Positions 1 through 8,668 are shown, counted from the first letter of the stretch. The stretch is DNA of 14,412 nucleotides from Atkinsonella hypoxylon (GCA_000729835.1 JFHB01000374.1:1-14412), one strand, 5' to 3'. Notes: generated by a model from the letters alone, not told the origin. A program made the numbers and translations.

Positions 1-91
1 GACTTTAAGCAAGGCTTGATTGGAATTGACAGACATGACCATGACAACGACATCATCGTTCCTGACAGCTGCTGACATGGGCATTCATCAG
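1..91 (+). other. 3' end of an intron of the PA2G4-like gene
   Basis: The stretch before the first recognisable codons ends with a branch-point-like GCTGAC at 71-76 and an acceptor TTCATCAG ending at 91. After 91 the frame reads [G]AT-TAT-TCC-CTC-AAC, which matches the DYSLNNPDTLTKYKTA start of PA2G4-family proteins. The initiator ATG and the first few codons, usually a short exon in this family, are therefore probably to the left of the window. I see no convincing donor or start codon within 1-70, so the first exon is missing here rather than reconstructed. Confidence 0.6.
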
Positions 92-1489
92 ATTATTCCC
101 TCAACAACCCCGATACCTTGACCAAGTACAAGACTGCGGGTCAAATTTCCGAAAAGGTTCTCGCCGAGGTCGCCAAGCTGTGTGTGCCTGGCGCAAAGAT
201 TGTCGAGGTATGCCAGAAGGGCGATAAGATTCTGGAAGAGGAGGTAGCCAAGGTCTACCGAGGAAAGAAGATCACCAAGGGTTCGTCAATTTGACACTAT
301 AAAAAAAAAAAAAAAACCCCCCCAAAAAATCAAAAAATTCGAGCGTGAAATTATACGGTTGCTGATGCAGAATATTCACAGGCTTCTCTCACCCCACAAC
401 CATTTCGCCTGCTTCCTATGTCACCCCCTACACCCCCTTGACCACTGATGAGTCTGAGGCTGCTCTGGAAATCCAGCCCAACGAGCCCATAAAGATCCAG
501 CTCGGCGCTCAGATCGATGGCTTTGGTGCCATTGTCTGCGACACCATCCTGGCTCGACCCGCTGACCAGAAGGATGAAGTCGTCACTGGCCGCCCGGCCG
601 ATCTGATTTTAGCCAACTATTATGCTAATGAGCTGCTTCTGCGATTGATGATCCCCCCCGGACTGCTTGCCCAGGGAACTGACGAGGAGAAGGCAAAGGC
701 TGCTGCGCAAAAACCTCCCTCCCAAGCCAAGATGACCTCTCTGTTGGAAAAGGTTTGCGAAAGCTACGAATGCAATATTGTTGAGGGCACTACATCATGG
801 CTCTTCGACCGGAACGAGATTGAGGGCACCAAGAAAATTGTTCTTGTTCCCCAGGAGGGAGGAAAGGGCGACGGTGTTCCCGCCACTTCCGAGGTCTGGG
901 GCGTCGAGATGGGTGTCTCTTTGGGCTCCGGAAAGTGCAAGACCTTGGATGGACGTGCTACTCTGCACCGTCGCACCACCCAAACCTACGGTCTGAAACG
1001 TCCTACTTCCCGCAAGATATTGTCCGAGGTCCAGAAGAAGTTTGGTACGTTCCCATTCAGCTTGAGACAGCTTGAGGACGAGCGGGATGCCAAGTCTGGC
1101 GTTGTCGAATGCGTGCGCGGCAATGTTTTCCGTCAATATGAGCTTGCCGGCGACAAGGACAATGCCTCCGTTGCCCGTCTGTTGACCACTATTGGTAAGT
1201 CGATGACGTCCCACAAAGAACTGAAAGAAAGATATGGCAGGAATTGACCTATTTTGCGGTAGCCATCACCAAGAACGGCATCACCAAGTTGGCCAGTGCT
1301 CCTGCCCTGGATCTGAGCAAGGTCAAGTCTGACAAGAAGATTACTGATGAGGAGATCCTCAAGATCCTGGATCAACCTCGCTCTAGAAACACGGGGAAGA
1401 AGAGTAAGGGCAAGAAGAAGAAGAAGTCGGTCAAAAAGGCAGCTGCCGCCCAGGACTCTGACGATGGTTCTGATGAATCTGACGAGTAA
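92..1489 (+). CDS. PA2G4/Ebp1/Cdb4-like protein, inactive M24 aminopeptidase fold (5' partial)
   Basis: Exons are 92-280, 382-1194 and 1263-1489 (stop TAA). The introns are 281-381 and 1195-1262, both GT-AG, and the joins KG|F and TTI|A keep the frame. About 409 residues are visible, against 394 in human PA2G4. Family landmarks in order are YSLNNPDTLTKYKTA, then KIQLGAQIDGFGAIV, CNIVEGTTSW, YGLKRPTSRKILSEV, PFSLRQLEDE, GVVECVRGNVF, and a basic KKSKGKKKKKS tail ending in acidic DSDDGSDESDE. Relative to methionine aminopeptidase 2, the first metal-ligand Asp is Gln (KIQLG) and the second is replaced, so it should not be a peptidase. Family members (human Ebp1, S. pombe curved-DNA-binding protein Cdb4) bind ribosomes, rRNA or DNA and act in ribosome biogenesis and translation; that role is inferred here. 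The bases before 92 are intronic, so the start is not in the window. The 281-381 intron holds an unusual A-run/C-run/A-run near its donor. Confidence 0.92.
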
Positions 1490-2057
1490 GCACAGAGAGT
1501 TGGGATGGCCCGGTTCATGTCTAGAGGCATTCTGTTTAATTTTCTTTTTCCTTTGAACCTGTGGCTGCCGAAGAAGAGATATACGCAAAAATGGAGAAAG
1601 GAAGAAGGAGAAAAGCATTCATATGGGCAAAGGCACTTGGACCAAAGATTGGGACAGATGCTGGCTACGAAATGGTGAGATGGCATGTTCACCTGCGCGA
1701 AATCCATCTTGGCATGCATAACTTGGTCCAAAGTGTGTTTGTGCCCCCCCCTGCCAATATGGGGCAGACACCGCGGCACTTTCTGACATGGCCACTACTG
1801 ACTGGGCCGTCGTAGAAACGAAATCCAGGCAAGCATTCGATGAGGCCAGGAGGGCAAAGCATCTAGAGAGTGAATTGCAATCCCTCAACTCTGCACGTGC
1901 CGTGATAGGCGGGCCAAGCATTCCTGGCGCTGCGTGACCATGTCAGTGGTGTTTGATGGCTGGAACGTGTACTGTGCAAGTGATGTGTGAATGACAAGTG
2001 ATAATTAAAGGGGACCAGGCAAAGAGACATGGCGGAGCGCATTTATCACACCCTTAT

Positions 2058-2097
2058 GAGGGGACGAGGGGACGAGGGAACGAGGAGACGAGGAGAC
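2058..2097. repeat. 8-bp tandem repeat GAGGGGAC/GAGGAGAC, 5 copies
   Basis: Five contiguous 8-base units are visible: GAGGGGAC twice, GAGGGAAC once and GAGGAGAC twice. The copies differ by single A/G changes, which suggests serial duplication followed by point mutation. It lies in non-coding DNA downstream of the PA2G4-like gene. Confidence 0.9.
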
Positions 2098-2186
2098 ATG
2101 GACCTTTCTTTTCATGAACGGTTTTGTTGCCATTGAAATGCATTCGGGATGCGCACCCGCAGAGCGAGCAACAAGTGACAAGTAGG

Positions 2187-2264
2187 GAATGAATGAATGA
2201 ATGATGTGGTCCATCGATCCATCCATCGACCGGATCAATGCTTGAGAGCGAGAGAGCGAGAGGG
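2187..2264. repeat. Short repeats: (GAAT)4 and GAGAGCGA duplication
   Basis: GAAT is repeated four times at 2187-2202. The octamer GAGAGCGA occurs twice in tandem at 2244-2259, followed by a partial third copy. Between them is a CATC-rich stretch (2210-2230). The period is again 4 or 8, as in the neighbouring arrays. Confidence 0.8.
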
Positions 2265-2482
2265 TCAAAGGGCCTGGCCCTTCCTTTGCAGAGCAGAGCG
2301 TTGAGGGCAGGCTGCATGTGTTGCAAGGTCGAAGGCATCCGGGCTGGTCGGACGGAGAACGGACACAAGTGAGTAGGTAGGTATGTATTGACAGTGACAT
2401 GACAGACGTTGTTGACATGAATGCATATCAATGTCCGAAGACGTCTAGCTCATGGACCAGACCAGACATGAGAAGCCAGGAC

Positions 2483-2562
2483 GCTATGACGCTGTGACGC
2501 TGTGATGCTGCGATGCTGTGATGCTGTGACGCTGTGACGCTGTGACGCTGTGACGCTGTGCG
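2483..2562. repeat. 8-bp tandem array GCTGTGAC, about ten copies
   Basis: Ten successive 8-base units run without gaps. The first is GCTATGAC and the consensus is GCTGTGAC, with GCTGTGAT and GCTGCGAT variants at 2499-2522; the last is the decayed GCTGTGCG. Unit junctions create repeated TGACGC, containing the TGACG half-site bound by ATF/CREB-type bZIP factors. It sits about 470 bp upstream of the RCO1 start codon and 210 bp upstream of the likely leader ATG at 2775. Confidence 0.92.
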
Positions 2563-2584
2563 GTGCACACCCTGCACCCACTGT

Positions 2585-2604
2585 ATCCCAGTTGATCCCA
2601 GTTG
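2585..2604. repeat. Direct 10-bp duplication ATCCCAGTTG
   Basis: The decamer ATCCCAGTTG occurs twice head to tail with no spacer, immediately followed by ATGG. It is another recent-looking tandem duplication in the same repeat-rich spacer. Confidence 0.8.
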
Positions 2605-2774
2605 ATGGAGCGGCCGTGTTGCCCTGCCCCCCCCTGTTCTGCCTGCTCCCAACCAGTTCCCGGCCCACGACAACTCGAGTGCCTGCTCCTCGCTCCTCAA
2701 CCCTCTTGCGCCACCTCACCCTTTCATAACCGCTTCAAACGCACCGAAAAAGCGCGATTCGGTAGCTGGAATCT

Positions 2775-2867
2775 ATGCTGCAGCTCGAGAAACAAGTAAG
2801 CCCAGTCCCAAGCTTCCCCCACGCCGCGATTCTGGGCCTCCTTCACTGACACCATCTCTGCCAGGCT
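2775..2867 (+). promoter_or_regulatory. Candidate upstream ORF spanning the RCO1 leader intron
   Basis: An ATG at 2775 opens MLQLEKQ, which runs straight into the donor of the candidate leader intron at 2796. If that intron is removed, codon eight is GCT and the next is TGA, giving a uORF of eight codons about 160 nt ahead of the RCO1 start. If the intron is kept, the frame instead continues to a TGA near 2846. Whether the transcript starts upstream of 2775 cannot be seen from sequence. Confidence 0.4.
2796..2864 (+). other. Probable 5'UTR intron of RCO1 (69 nt)
   Basis: A textbook fungal intron is present: donor GTAAGC at 2796, branch point CACTGAC at 2844-2850, and acceptor CTGCCAG ending at 2864, 14 nt past the branch. 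The length of 69 nt is typical. It lies between the repeat region and the RCO1 ATG and joins no long coding frames, so it would be a leader intron. Confidence 0.6.
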
Positions 2868-3030
2868 TGAGTAGGTGCGTTGAGCCCCTGCCAATCCGAC
2901 CATCCAGGGGGGTGGCTCCGCGTTGAAAAAAGAGAAAAAAAAAGCACCAAAGCTATGACGGAGAGGCGAGTCTTTTGAAGGACCAAAAAGAAAAAGTCGA
3001 GGAATTGGGAACAGCGGCCAAAGGGAGAGA

Positions 3031-6000
3031 ATGATGTCGTCAAATACACGGGCCTCACGGTCGGCCTCGCGATTTTCGAGCCCGGCGCAACAGACAAATG
3101 GAAAGGATACCAATCGATCGCTGGATGTATCAAAGAGCTCTGTCAACGAAGCATCACGGTCGTTTATGCAGAAATGGTTGGAACCCTCGATCCAGAGCAA
3201 GCCTAGCTCTGAAGAGGCAGGCTTGATGCGTTACGGAGTGCTGGAAAACATGGCACCGTTGGGGGCTTTGCCAAAGGCGAAGAAGGCTACGGGGGAGACT
3301 GCGCAACCTATACGGAAAATCATAATCAAGACGCCTGGTATGAACGCGGCGAGACTTGCAGCTGAGCGGGAGACTTCTCGCAAGGATGGCGGCGACGATG
3401 GACTACCAGCAATGACCATGTCGCCTCCTACATCGCCCTTGTGTAATTCAGCACCTACAACCAAGAGGAAGTCGCTTGCGGAACAGCCGAGGGATGAGGA
3501 AGCTGAACACGAGGAGTACGAGCCAAAAGGGATGACGGGGCGCAGACGGTCCCGCCGAGTGACCTTTCCTGTGACGAGGACAGCAATGGCACCGACGGCA
3601 GGAGCAGGAGGAGCAGGAGGAGCAGGAGGAGCAGGAGGAGCAGCAGCAGCGGCGGCGGCGGCGGCAGCACCATGTCCAGCGTCAACAACGCCGAAGCTCC
3701 CGACTCATGAACGCAAACGGAGCTCTACAAGCATTATACTGAAGCCGACGACACCCAAACGGCAGACGCGATCCGAGCCGGACCAACAAGGATTGACGGA
3801 CAAGATTGTCGCGGCAGCGGTGGATGAAGCACTGAAGCACTATCGCTACCCAACTGCTTGGGCTCTCAGAACCCTCTACGACGAGAAGAGCCATGACCCA
3901 GAATTTGTGGCCATGATTGAGGATGTGTTTAGCCAAACGGCAGACGAAGAGACGCTGGACAAGTTTTGCAGGCAAATGGAAGAGAGGAAGCGTGAAGGGA
4001 AGAAGAACAATCGTGGATGCTATCACTTTGTACCTCCTGCCACCAACAGCAGGTTTACGCCTCATAAACCGATAGCCGCGCCGTACGCGGACTTGATTCA
4101 CGAGCCAGAGGACCTGCAACGGGCGGCGAAGAAGGCCAAGCTGTCGCACGGAAATACCATCAAGGCTGTTGTGGGCTCGACCTCTGCGACGACTCCTCGC
4201 AAGAAAGGGGCTGACGGCGACGCTGGGGGCTCTGCAGGGATGGTCAAGGTGACGACACCGGGGTCGCGGAAACGCGCCCGGCGAGACTCTGGATCAAGCG
4301 ACTCGTCTCTATCTACGACATTGAGCTTGTCGTCGCCCGAGGTGAGGACCAGCAGCCTCCATAGTAGCTTGACGACATATCGCAAGGCAGGGGAAGGGAT
4401 TACGGCGCTAGGCAGACCACGACGAGCCACTGTAGCGGCAACCACTGCGGCGGCAACCACTGCGGCGACTGCTGCGACGACCACTGCAACGACCACTGCG
4501 ACGACCACTGCCACAGGCGCTGCGCCGTCCCCTTCCACGCATTCCTCCTCCGCCAAATCCGCTGGAGCCAAGTCCCAGACTGCGCCAAAACCCCAACCAA
4601 TCAAGACCCGCGGCAAATCAGTCGCCTCCAGCAAACAGGCCGTGTCCAACTCGTCCCGGTCAAACTCTCCCACCCATCAATACGCAAGTCGCTCTCGCAC
4701 GTCAAAACCTTCCTCTGCTTCGTCATTGCCTGATGATGCCAGCATGCCGGGCCGGGTCTCCGCTGCAGAGCTCTTCCCCAACTTGAACCCCAAGAGCGCA
4801 GAGAAATCATCTTTGTTGCCCGCCAACCCGGACGGCCACGCCATCGCTCAGGCTCATATGCCTGAGGAGGATGAGGATTCATTTTGGGACCGCCGACGAG
4901 AGGCGTGGAAGGTTACTAACGGCATTTGCGCGCAGGAAAGCTCTGTTCGAGTGCCTGAAGCTGAGCGTGAGACGACGCCCGTGAGAAGAACGAGGCGGAC
5001 GCGCCAGTCTCTCGCGGCCAGCGTCACTACGCGGGCTACTCGCTCTGCCAGCAAGCGCCCGCATGATGAGGCAGATGGAAACCCCTCGCCGATAGCTTTA
5101 TCCCTAACCGGAGTTGGAAACTCGTCTGTTGATTCTCGAGTAGCTACGCCAACGTCTTTGCGGCCTGCCAAGAAGCAGAAGACGGGTCTACGTGTCAAGT
5201 CATCGTAAGTGTCTTGAGTTTTCCTATTTTGACGGGCAAGCCTCTTCAAAATGAAGCATCACGACCTTGATATCCCTGCCTTCTTTTTTTTTTCCCCTTT
5301 GCCTTGCGCAATCTGCAATGAAGGGGGAACCGTGATGCGCACACCTTGATTCGCTGCCCTAGTGCCCAGGGGGGGGGGGGGGGCGGCTTCCTCCCCTTCA
5401 CCTTTCACCAAGGGCTGCAAGGAGCCATGAAAGCATAGACATACACGCTGGGTTTAGCGTGAAGGACAGGCCATCACTTTTAATCCCTTGTCGATTGAAA
5501 ACTGACTCTTTTCTCTCTCTCTTAGGCCGGTCAAGAAGAAGGGCGGCACCGCGGCGGGTGTACCTCGGTCAGTGAACGAGGCAAATTCCGCGGCCTCAAA
5601 TGGGAACACCGCCAAGGATCCGGTAAGTCGCGCATTTGTTCTTCTTTTGCAGGATATGAGATGTCCTGAGCACGAGGGGAAGGAACTGCGCCATGTTCAC
5701 TCCGTGGCGTGTTGATTCATTTTTCTGTCGAGTCGGAGGCGTGAGAAAGAGGCAAGCAGGAGGTTGTCGGGCAAAGTCAAGAGTCAAAGCGCGAGTGAAG
5801 CGTGTCTTCGGCCTCGTCTGTCGCCTGTGCCATGTTGGGGGCCGACTCTTGCTCTCGACTCTGGACCCTCGACTCTTGCCCATTCATTTCCCTTTTCCCA
5901 GCCAGCCCCAACCTGGGTCACACCGCCGACCAGGATCACCATCACTCCTGAGCAATTGGCCAGTGGCTGCAGACAGTAGTGCATGCGTGTGATTCTGTTT

Positions 6001-7871
6001 CGTCCTTTGTCCGGACGGCTGATGGAAGCACAAGCATGGTTTTATCGGACAATCAAAAGCACCGCGCTTTCGTTGCCGCATGTCTGCTTCCCCAGAGCTT
6101 GACATGGACCACCAGAAACAAAGTGCAAGCTAACAAGGCCTTTTTAGACGGCAGAGAACGATGAAAATTGCTCGGCCTGTGGAAACTCGGGAGATGTTGT
6201 TTGTTGCGATGGCTGCCCACGGTCCTTCCACTTCGAGTGTGTTGACATGGTGCAAGCTGAGGATCTGCCTGACGAGTGGTACTGCAATGAGTGTCTCATC
6301 CGACGATTCCCCTCACGTGTTCCAGTCCACAAGGGAATATTTGGGAGTGCTCTCAACAATCTGGAGAAGAGCATTCCGCGGGCATTCAGCCTACCCAAGC
6401 GCGTACAGAATCGCTTCGAGGGTGTCAAGGCCGGCGTAGACGGCGACTACGAAGAAGTTGTCGGCAACAAGACTGTCAAGTAAGTTGGATTTTCCCCGCT
6501 GTTTTTGGCTTTCATATATATATACATATGTATGCGCCTGCGTCGACTCACATCTGAGTCTATTCCGGCCGTCTTTCTCTGCCTTGGGATCTATTGTCCG
6601 ACATCCCACAAGTCTGGCGACTCTGGCCAGACCAACAACAACCGTTGGCCCCTCCCCACCACCTCTCCTTTGTTCCTTGGTCCGCTTTGTCGCATTCTGC
6701 ACACTGTGGCTAGCCCTGATCATGAGTTAACGTGACTACATTAGGCGGCGAAATGGCTACGATGAACTGCCAGACTTCTTCAAGCAGCGAGAAGACGGCC
6801 AAGCAGTATTGTGTCACGGTTGCCAAAAATCGGCAACGGAGATCAGAGCTATTATCCCTTGCAGCATCTGCTCCTATCATTGGCACATTGACTGCCTTGA
6901 TCCGCCGCTGGCCGTGCCACCTGTTTTGAAGACTTGGCGGTGCCCAGCACATGTTGACGACGTCCTGATCGAGGTTCCCGGTCTTGTTCCCGCGCATCGC
7001 TTCCGCAAAGTCAAAGCCGGTCAAGTCATCTCACCTGCGTTCAGTCGTGGGCTAAAAAACAATGGCCATATTGAGATTGATTGGGATGGTGAGCCAGAAG
7101 AACCGGAGCGGTGCGGTTGGACTGATGTCCGCTCCTTTGGACGAATCTACAAGCTCCCCGCAAAGGGAGTGGTTCTCGACTTTATCGAGCAGTAAGTGCA
7201 TATTCCAGCACACAAATATTCTGTCCCATTCTACCGCCACATATACGTTTCTTTTGTGGTCTTCGCATAGACCATTTATGACTGGGTTTCCCTGTCTGAC
7301 CGTGCGCTCCAACAGGTTACGAAACAAGGGAGCTGGGTACGGACCTCGACAAGGTGAATCCAAGAGGATTCCCTGCCCGTTGAATCCACGCCAAGTCGAC
7401 GCGGCAGGGCCTCTGTATGGCTCTTCTCTGGCGCGCAAAATAGAGGAGATGCAAGTTGCGCTCAACATGATTGGCCTGCAGCAAAGTCGCTCAGATGGCA
7501 TTGAGCAACTGACAGCTGCCCTTCTTGCTTCGGCCGATGACAACGTACTGTCGCTCATGGCCAAGAGCAACGCTGACAACATCGCGCTCAACCAGCTCAC
7601 GCATACTGATCGTCTTGGGCTGCGCGCCATGCTCAGCCAAATAGAGGCCATGAGCGAGCGCATCAGAGACGCACTGGGAGACGATGAACAGGAAGCACCT
7701 CCTCGCACGCCGGTGCCGACAACCATCAAACCAGAAATGAGCTCGCCCATGATGGAACCAAATGGTCTGAGCGGCCTCCATCATACAAAGGTGGACCAAA
7801 TACCGCCCGTCACGGAGCCGACGCCTCCATCCACTGTTGATCATGCCGAGGGTTCCATGGATCTCGACTAG
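3031..7871 (+). CDS. RCO1: Rco1-like PHD-finger subunit of the Rpd3S/Clr6-II histone deacetylase complex
   Basis: Exons are 3031-5204, 5526-5622, 6148-6479, 6745-7191 and 7316-7871 (stop TAG), summing to 3606 nt, about 1201 residues. The start is the first ATG after an in-frame stop at 2956. The N-terminal 750 residues are mostly basic, Ser/Thr-rich and disordered, with Gly-Ala and Ala-Thr runs and one ordered-looking block (about 254-350). PHD1 is at 765-806 with ligands C765, C768, C777, C780, H785, C788, C803, C806. After it, FSLPKRVQNRFEGVKAG resembles the Sin3-interaction region after PHD1 of yeast Rco1. PHD2 is at 891-937 (C891, C894, C907, C910, H915, C918, C934, with H937 in the last position). 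This PHD1-linker-PHD2 order is that of Rco1 and PHF12. Known role: in the nucleus the complex binds nucleosomes over transcribed genes, deacetylates histones and represses cryptic initiation. It is not N. crassa rco-1, which is a Tup1 homologue. The second intron is unusually long. Confidence 0.88.
3598..3669 (+). repeat. Coding repeat: GCAGGAGGA units giving a Gly-Ala then poly-Ala run
   Basis: Inside RCO1 exon 1 a 9-base unit GCAGGAGGA is repeated about four times and then passes into a GCA/GCG run. It encodes (Ala-Gly-Gly)n followed by about ten alanines (residues about 190-213). Near-perfect repetition at DNA level points to slippage-driven expansion and likely length variation between strains. 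Confidence 0.85.
4430..4519 (+). repeat. Coding repeat: ACCACTGCG-type units giving an Ala-Thr tract
   Basis: Inside RCO1 exon 1 the codons ACC-ACT-GCG and relatives repeat for about 90 bases, encoding an almost pure Ala/Thr tract (residues about 467-496). It is disordered-linker material, and the repetition is visible in the DNA and not only in the protein. Confidence 0.8.
5623..6147 (+). other. RCO1 intron 2, 525 nt, possibly containing a small exon
   Basis: The donor GTAAGT at 5623 and the acceptor TTTTTAG at 6147 are strong, with a perfect GCTAAC branch point at 6129-6134, and the join is in frame just before PHD1. At 525 nt this is by far the longest intron in the window (the others are 68-321 nt). 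Within it an acceptor-like CCTTTTCCCAG ending at 5901 is followed by a coding-looking stretch that reads TPPTRITITPEQLAS. I could not find a good donor in the phase needed to join it to the PHD1 exon, so it is left out of the gene model. Confidence 0.65.
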
Positions 7872-8057
7872 GGAGCGTTCGTTGACCATAGCCGATGAAT
7901 CCATAAGCCCTCATCTTGTCGACTGGCCGACCCGACCCGACACTCATAATACGCACATTGGAAGCCTCTCACGTTTCTTCAATCCCGTAACCACAGTTGA
8001 GAGCCCCTTTCCCACAAGACACCTCCTTCTCTCCTTCTCCCTCCCGCCTACACCCAT

Positions 8058-8110
8058 CCACCTAGTCCCATCCACCTAGTCCCGTTCACCTAGTCCCGTT
8101 CACCTCGTCT
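8058..8110. repeat. 14-bp tandem repeat CCACCTAGTCCC(A/G)T, three copies plus a partial
   Basis: The unit CCACCTAGTCCCAT is followed by CCACCTAGTCCCGT and TCACCTAGTCCCGT, and then by a decaying TCACCTCGTCT. It lies about 190 bp past the RCO1 stop, so it is probably within its 3'UTR. Confidence 0.88.
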
Positions 8111-8270
8111 GACTTTCCCCTCTCATCACACAACGGGTATACCAAGCATGTTATGCTTTTCCCCCCAATCGCACTGTACTAGATAGATTATTTCCAATTT
8201 CCTTTAAATCATTGGAACCACAAGCTTAACTGTATCATGACTTCAGTCAGGGGCTCTTTTTTTCTTCCTT

Positions 8271-8294
8271 TTTCTTTCTTTCTTTCTTTCTTTC
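8271..8294. repeat. (TTTC)6 microsatellite
   Basis: Six perfect TTTC units lie inside a longer T/C-rich stretch running from about 8255 to 8333, interrupted by a single G. It is non-coding, in the convergent spacer. Confidence 0.9.
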
Positions 8295-8505
8295 TTTTTT
8301 TTTGTTTTCCTCTTTTTTTTTTTGCCATACGACACGATGAAGGACAAGGAATACAAAAAGGGACATCATTATGTAAAGGCTGGACTTTGTATTTTCTTGT
8401 GGGGTCTAAAACAAAGCGGATTAGAGTGGGATGCCAAGGATAAATCCATAGGTGCATGTTAGCGTATAATCAAGATTTTTCGTCGCACTACTTTTTCTTT
8501 GTCCT

Positions 8506-8668
8506 TGTCACGTCGAGGGGTACGTGACATGCGGGTGGTTTGAACTACCGACGCAGACTACGCTACGAAACCGCCCATACGAGTACAAATGTCGACTACG
8601 CGACAGCCACAACATTCCAACGTCAACCCAAGTTCAATCATGACGTCGACTAGACTGCAAGGGTTGCA
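8506..8668 (+). other. Cluster of five short inverted repeats, possible structured RNA
   Basis: Successive hairpin-capable pairs are as follows. TGTCACGT 8506-8513 pairs with 8522-8529 (8 bp perfect, loop CGAGGGGT). 8533-8541 pairs with 8568-8576 (9 bp with one G-U pair if + strand RNA). TGTCG 8590-8594 pairs with CGACA 8601-8605. ACGTCA 8620-8625 pairs with TGACGT 8641-8646. TGCAA 8656-8660 pairs with TTGCA 8664-8668. There is no coding frame here and no match to a family I know. It could be a 3'UTR element, a non-coding RNA or chance. Confidence 0.35.

Larger units (their letters stand above)
1490..3030. other. Intergenic region between the PA2G4-like gene and RCO1
   Basis: About 1.5 kb without a supportable protein gene. 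The reading frames here are short, lack a good start, and show no family resemblance. The first roughly 100 bases (T-rich after 1540) are probably the 3'UTR of the PA2G4-like gene. From 2050 to 2610 the DNA is unusually rich in short tandem duplications, which are listed separately. From about 2700 to 3030 it should be promoter and 5'UTR of RCO1, including a candidate leader intron at 2796-2864 and an A-rich stretch around 2926-2943 before the start codon. Confidence 0.7.

Noticed and set aside
1200..1250. Alternative acceptor GGCAG at 1240 for the last PA2G4-like intron
   Set aside because: Splicing there loses the conserved TTIAITKNG continuation and hits a stop; the acceptor at 1262 keeps frame and homology.
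795..1618. Long minus-strand frames opposite the PA2G4-like exons
   Set aside because: They are antisense shadows of a clearly conserved + strand protein.
1561..1815. Open frame on the + strand after the PA2G4-like gene
   Set aside because: It starts with GTG, has no family resemblance and lies where the 3'UTR should be.
2428..2719. Minus-strand frames with HSVTASQR-like peptide repeats
   Set aside because: The peptide repeat is only the translation of the 8-bp satellite, which is open in several frames; there is no start context or homology.
4098..4673. Minus-strand frame with Val/Ala repeats opposite RCO1 exon 1
   Set aside because: The repeats are the reverse complement of the Ala-Thr codon repeat; it is a shadow frame.
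8533..8576. Possible tRNA (minus strand GGTAGTTCAAACC resembles a T arm)
   Set aside because: The segment closed by the outer stem is only 44 nt, the T stem does not pair and there is no anticodon arm.
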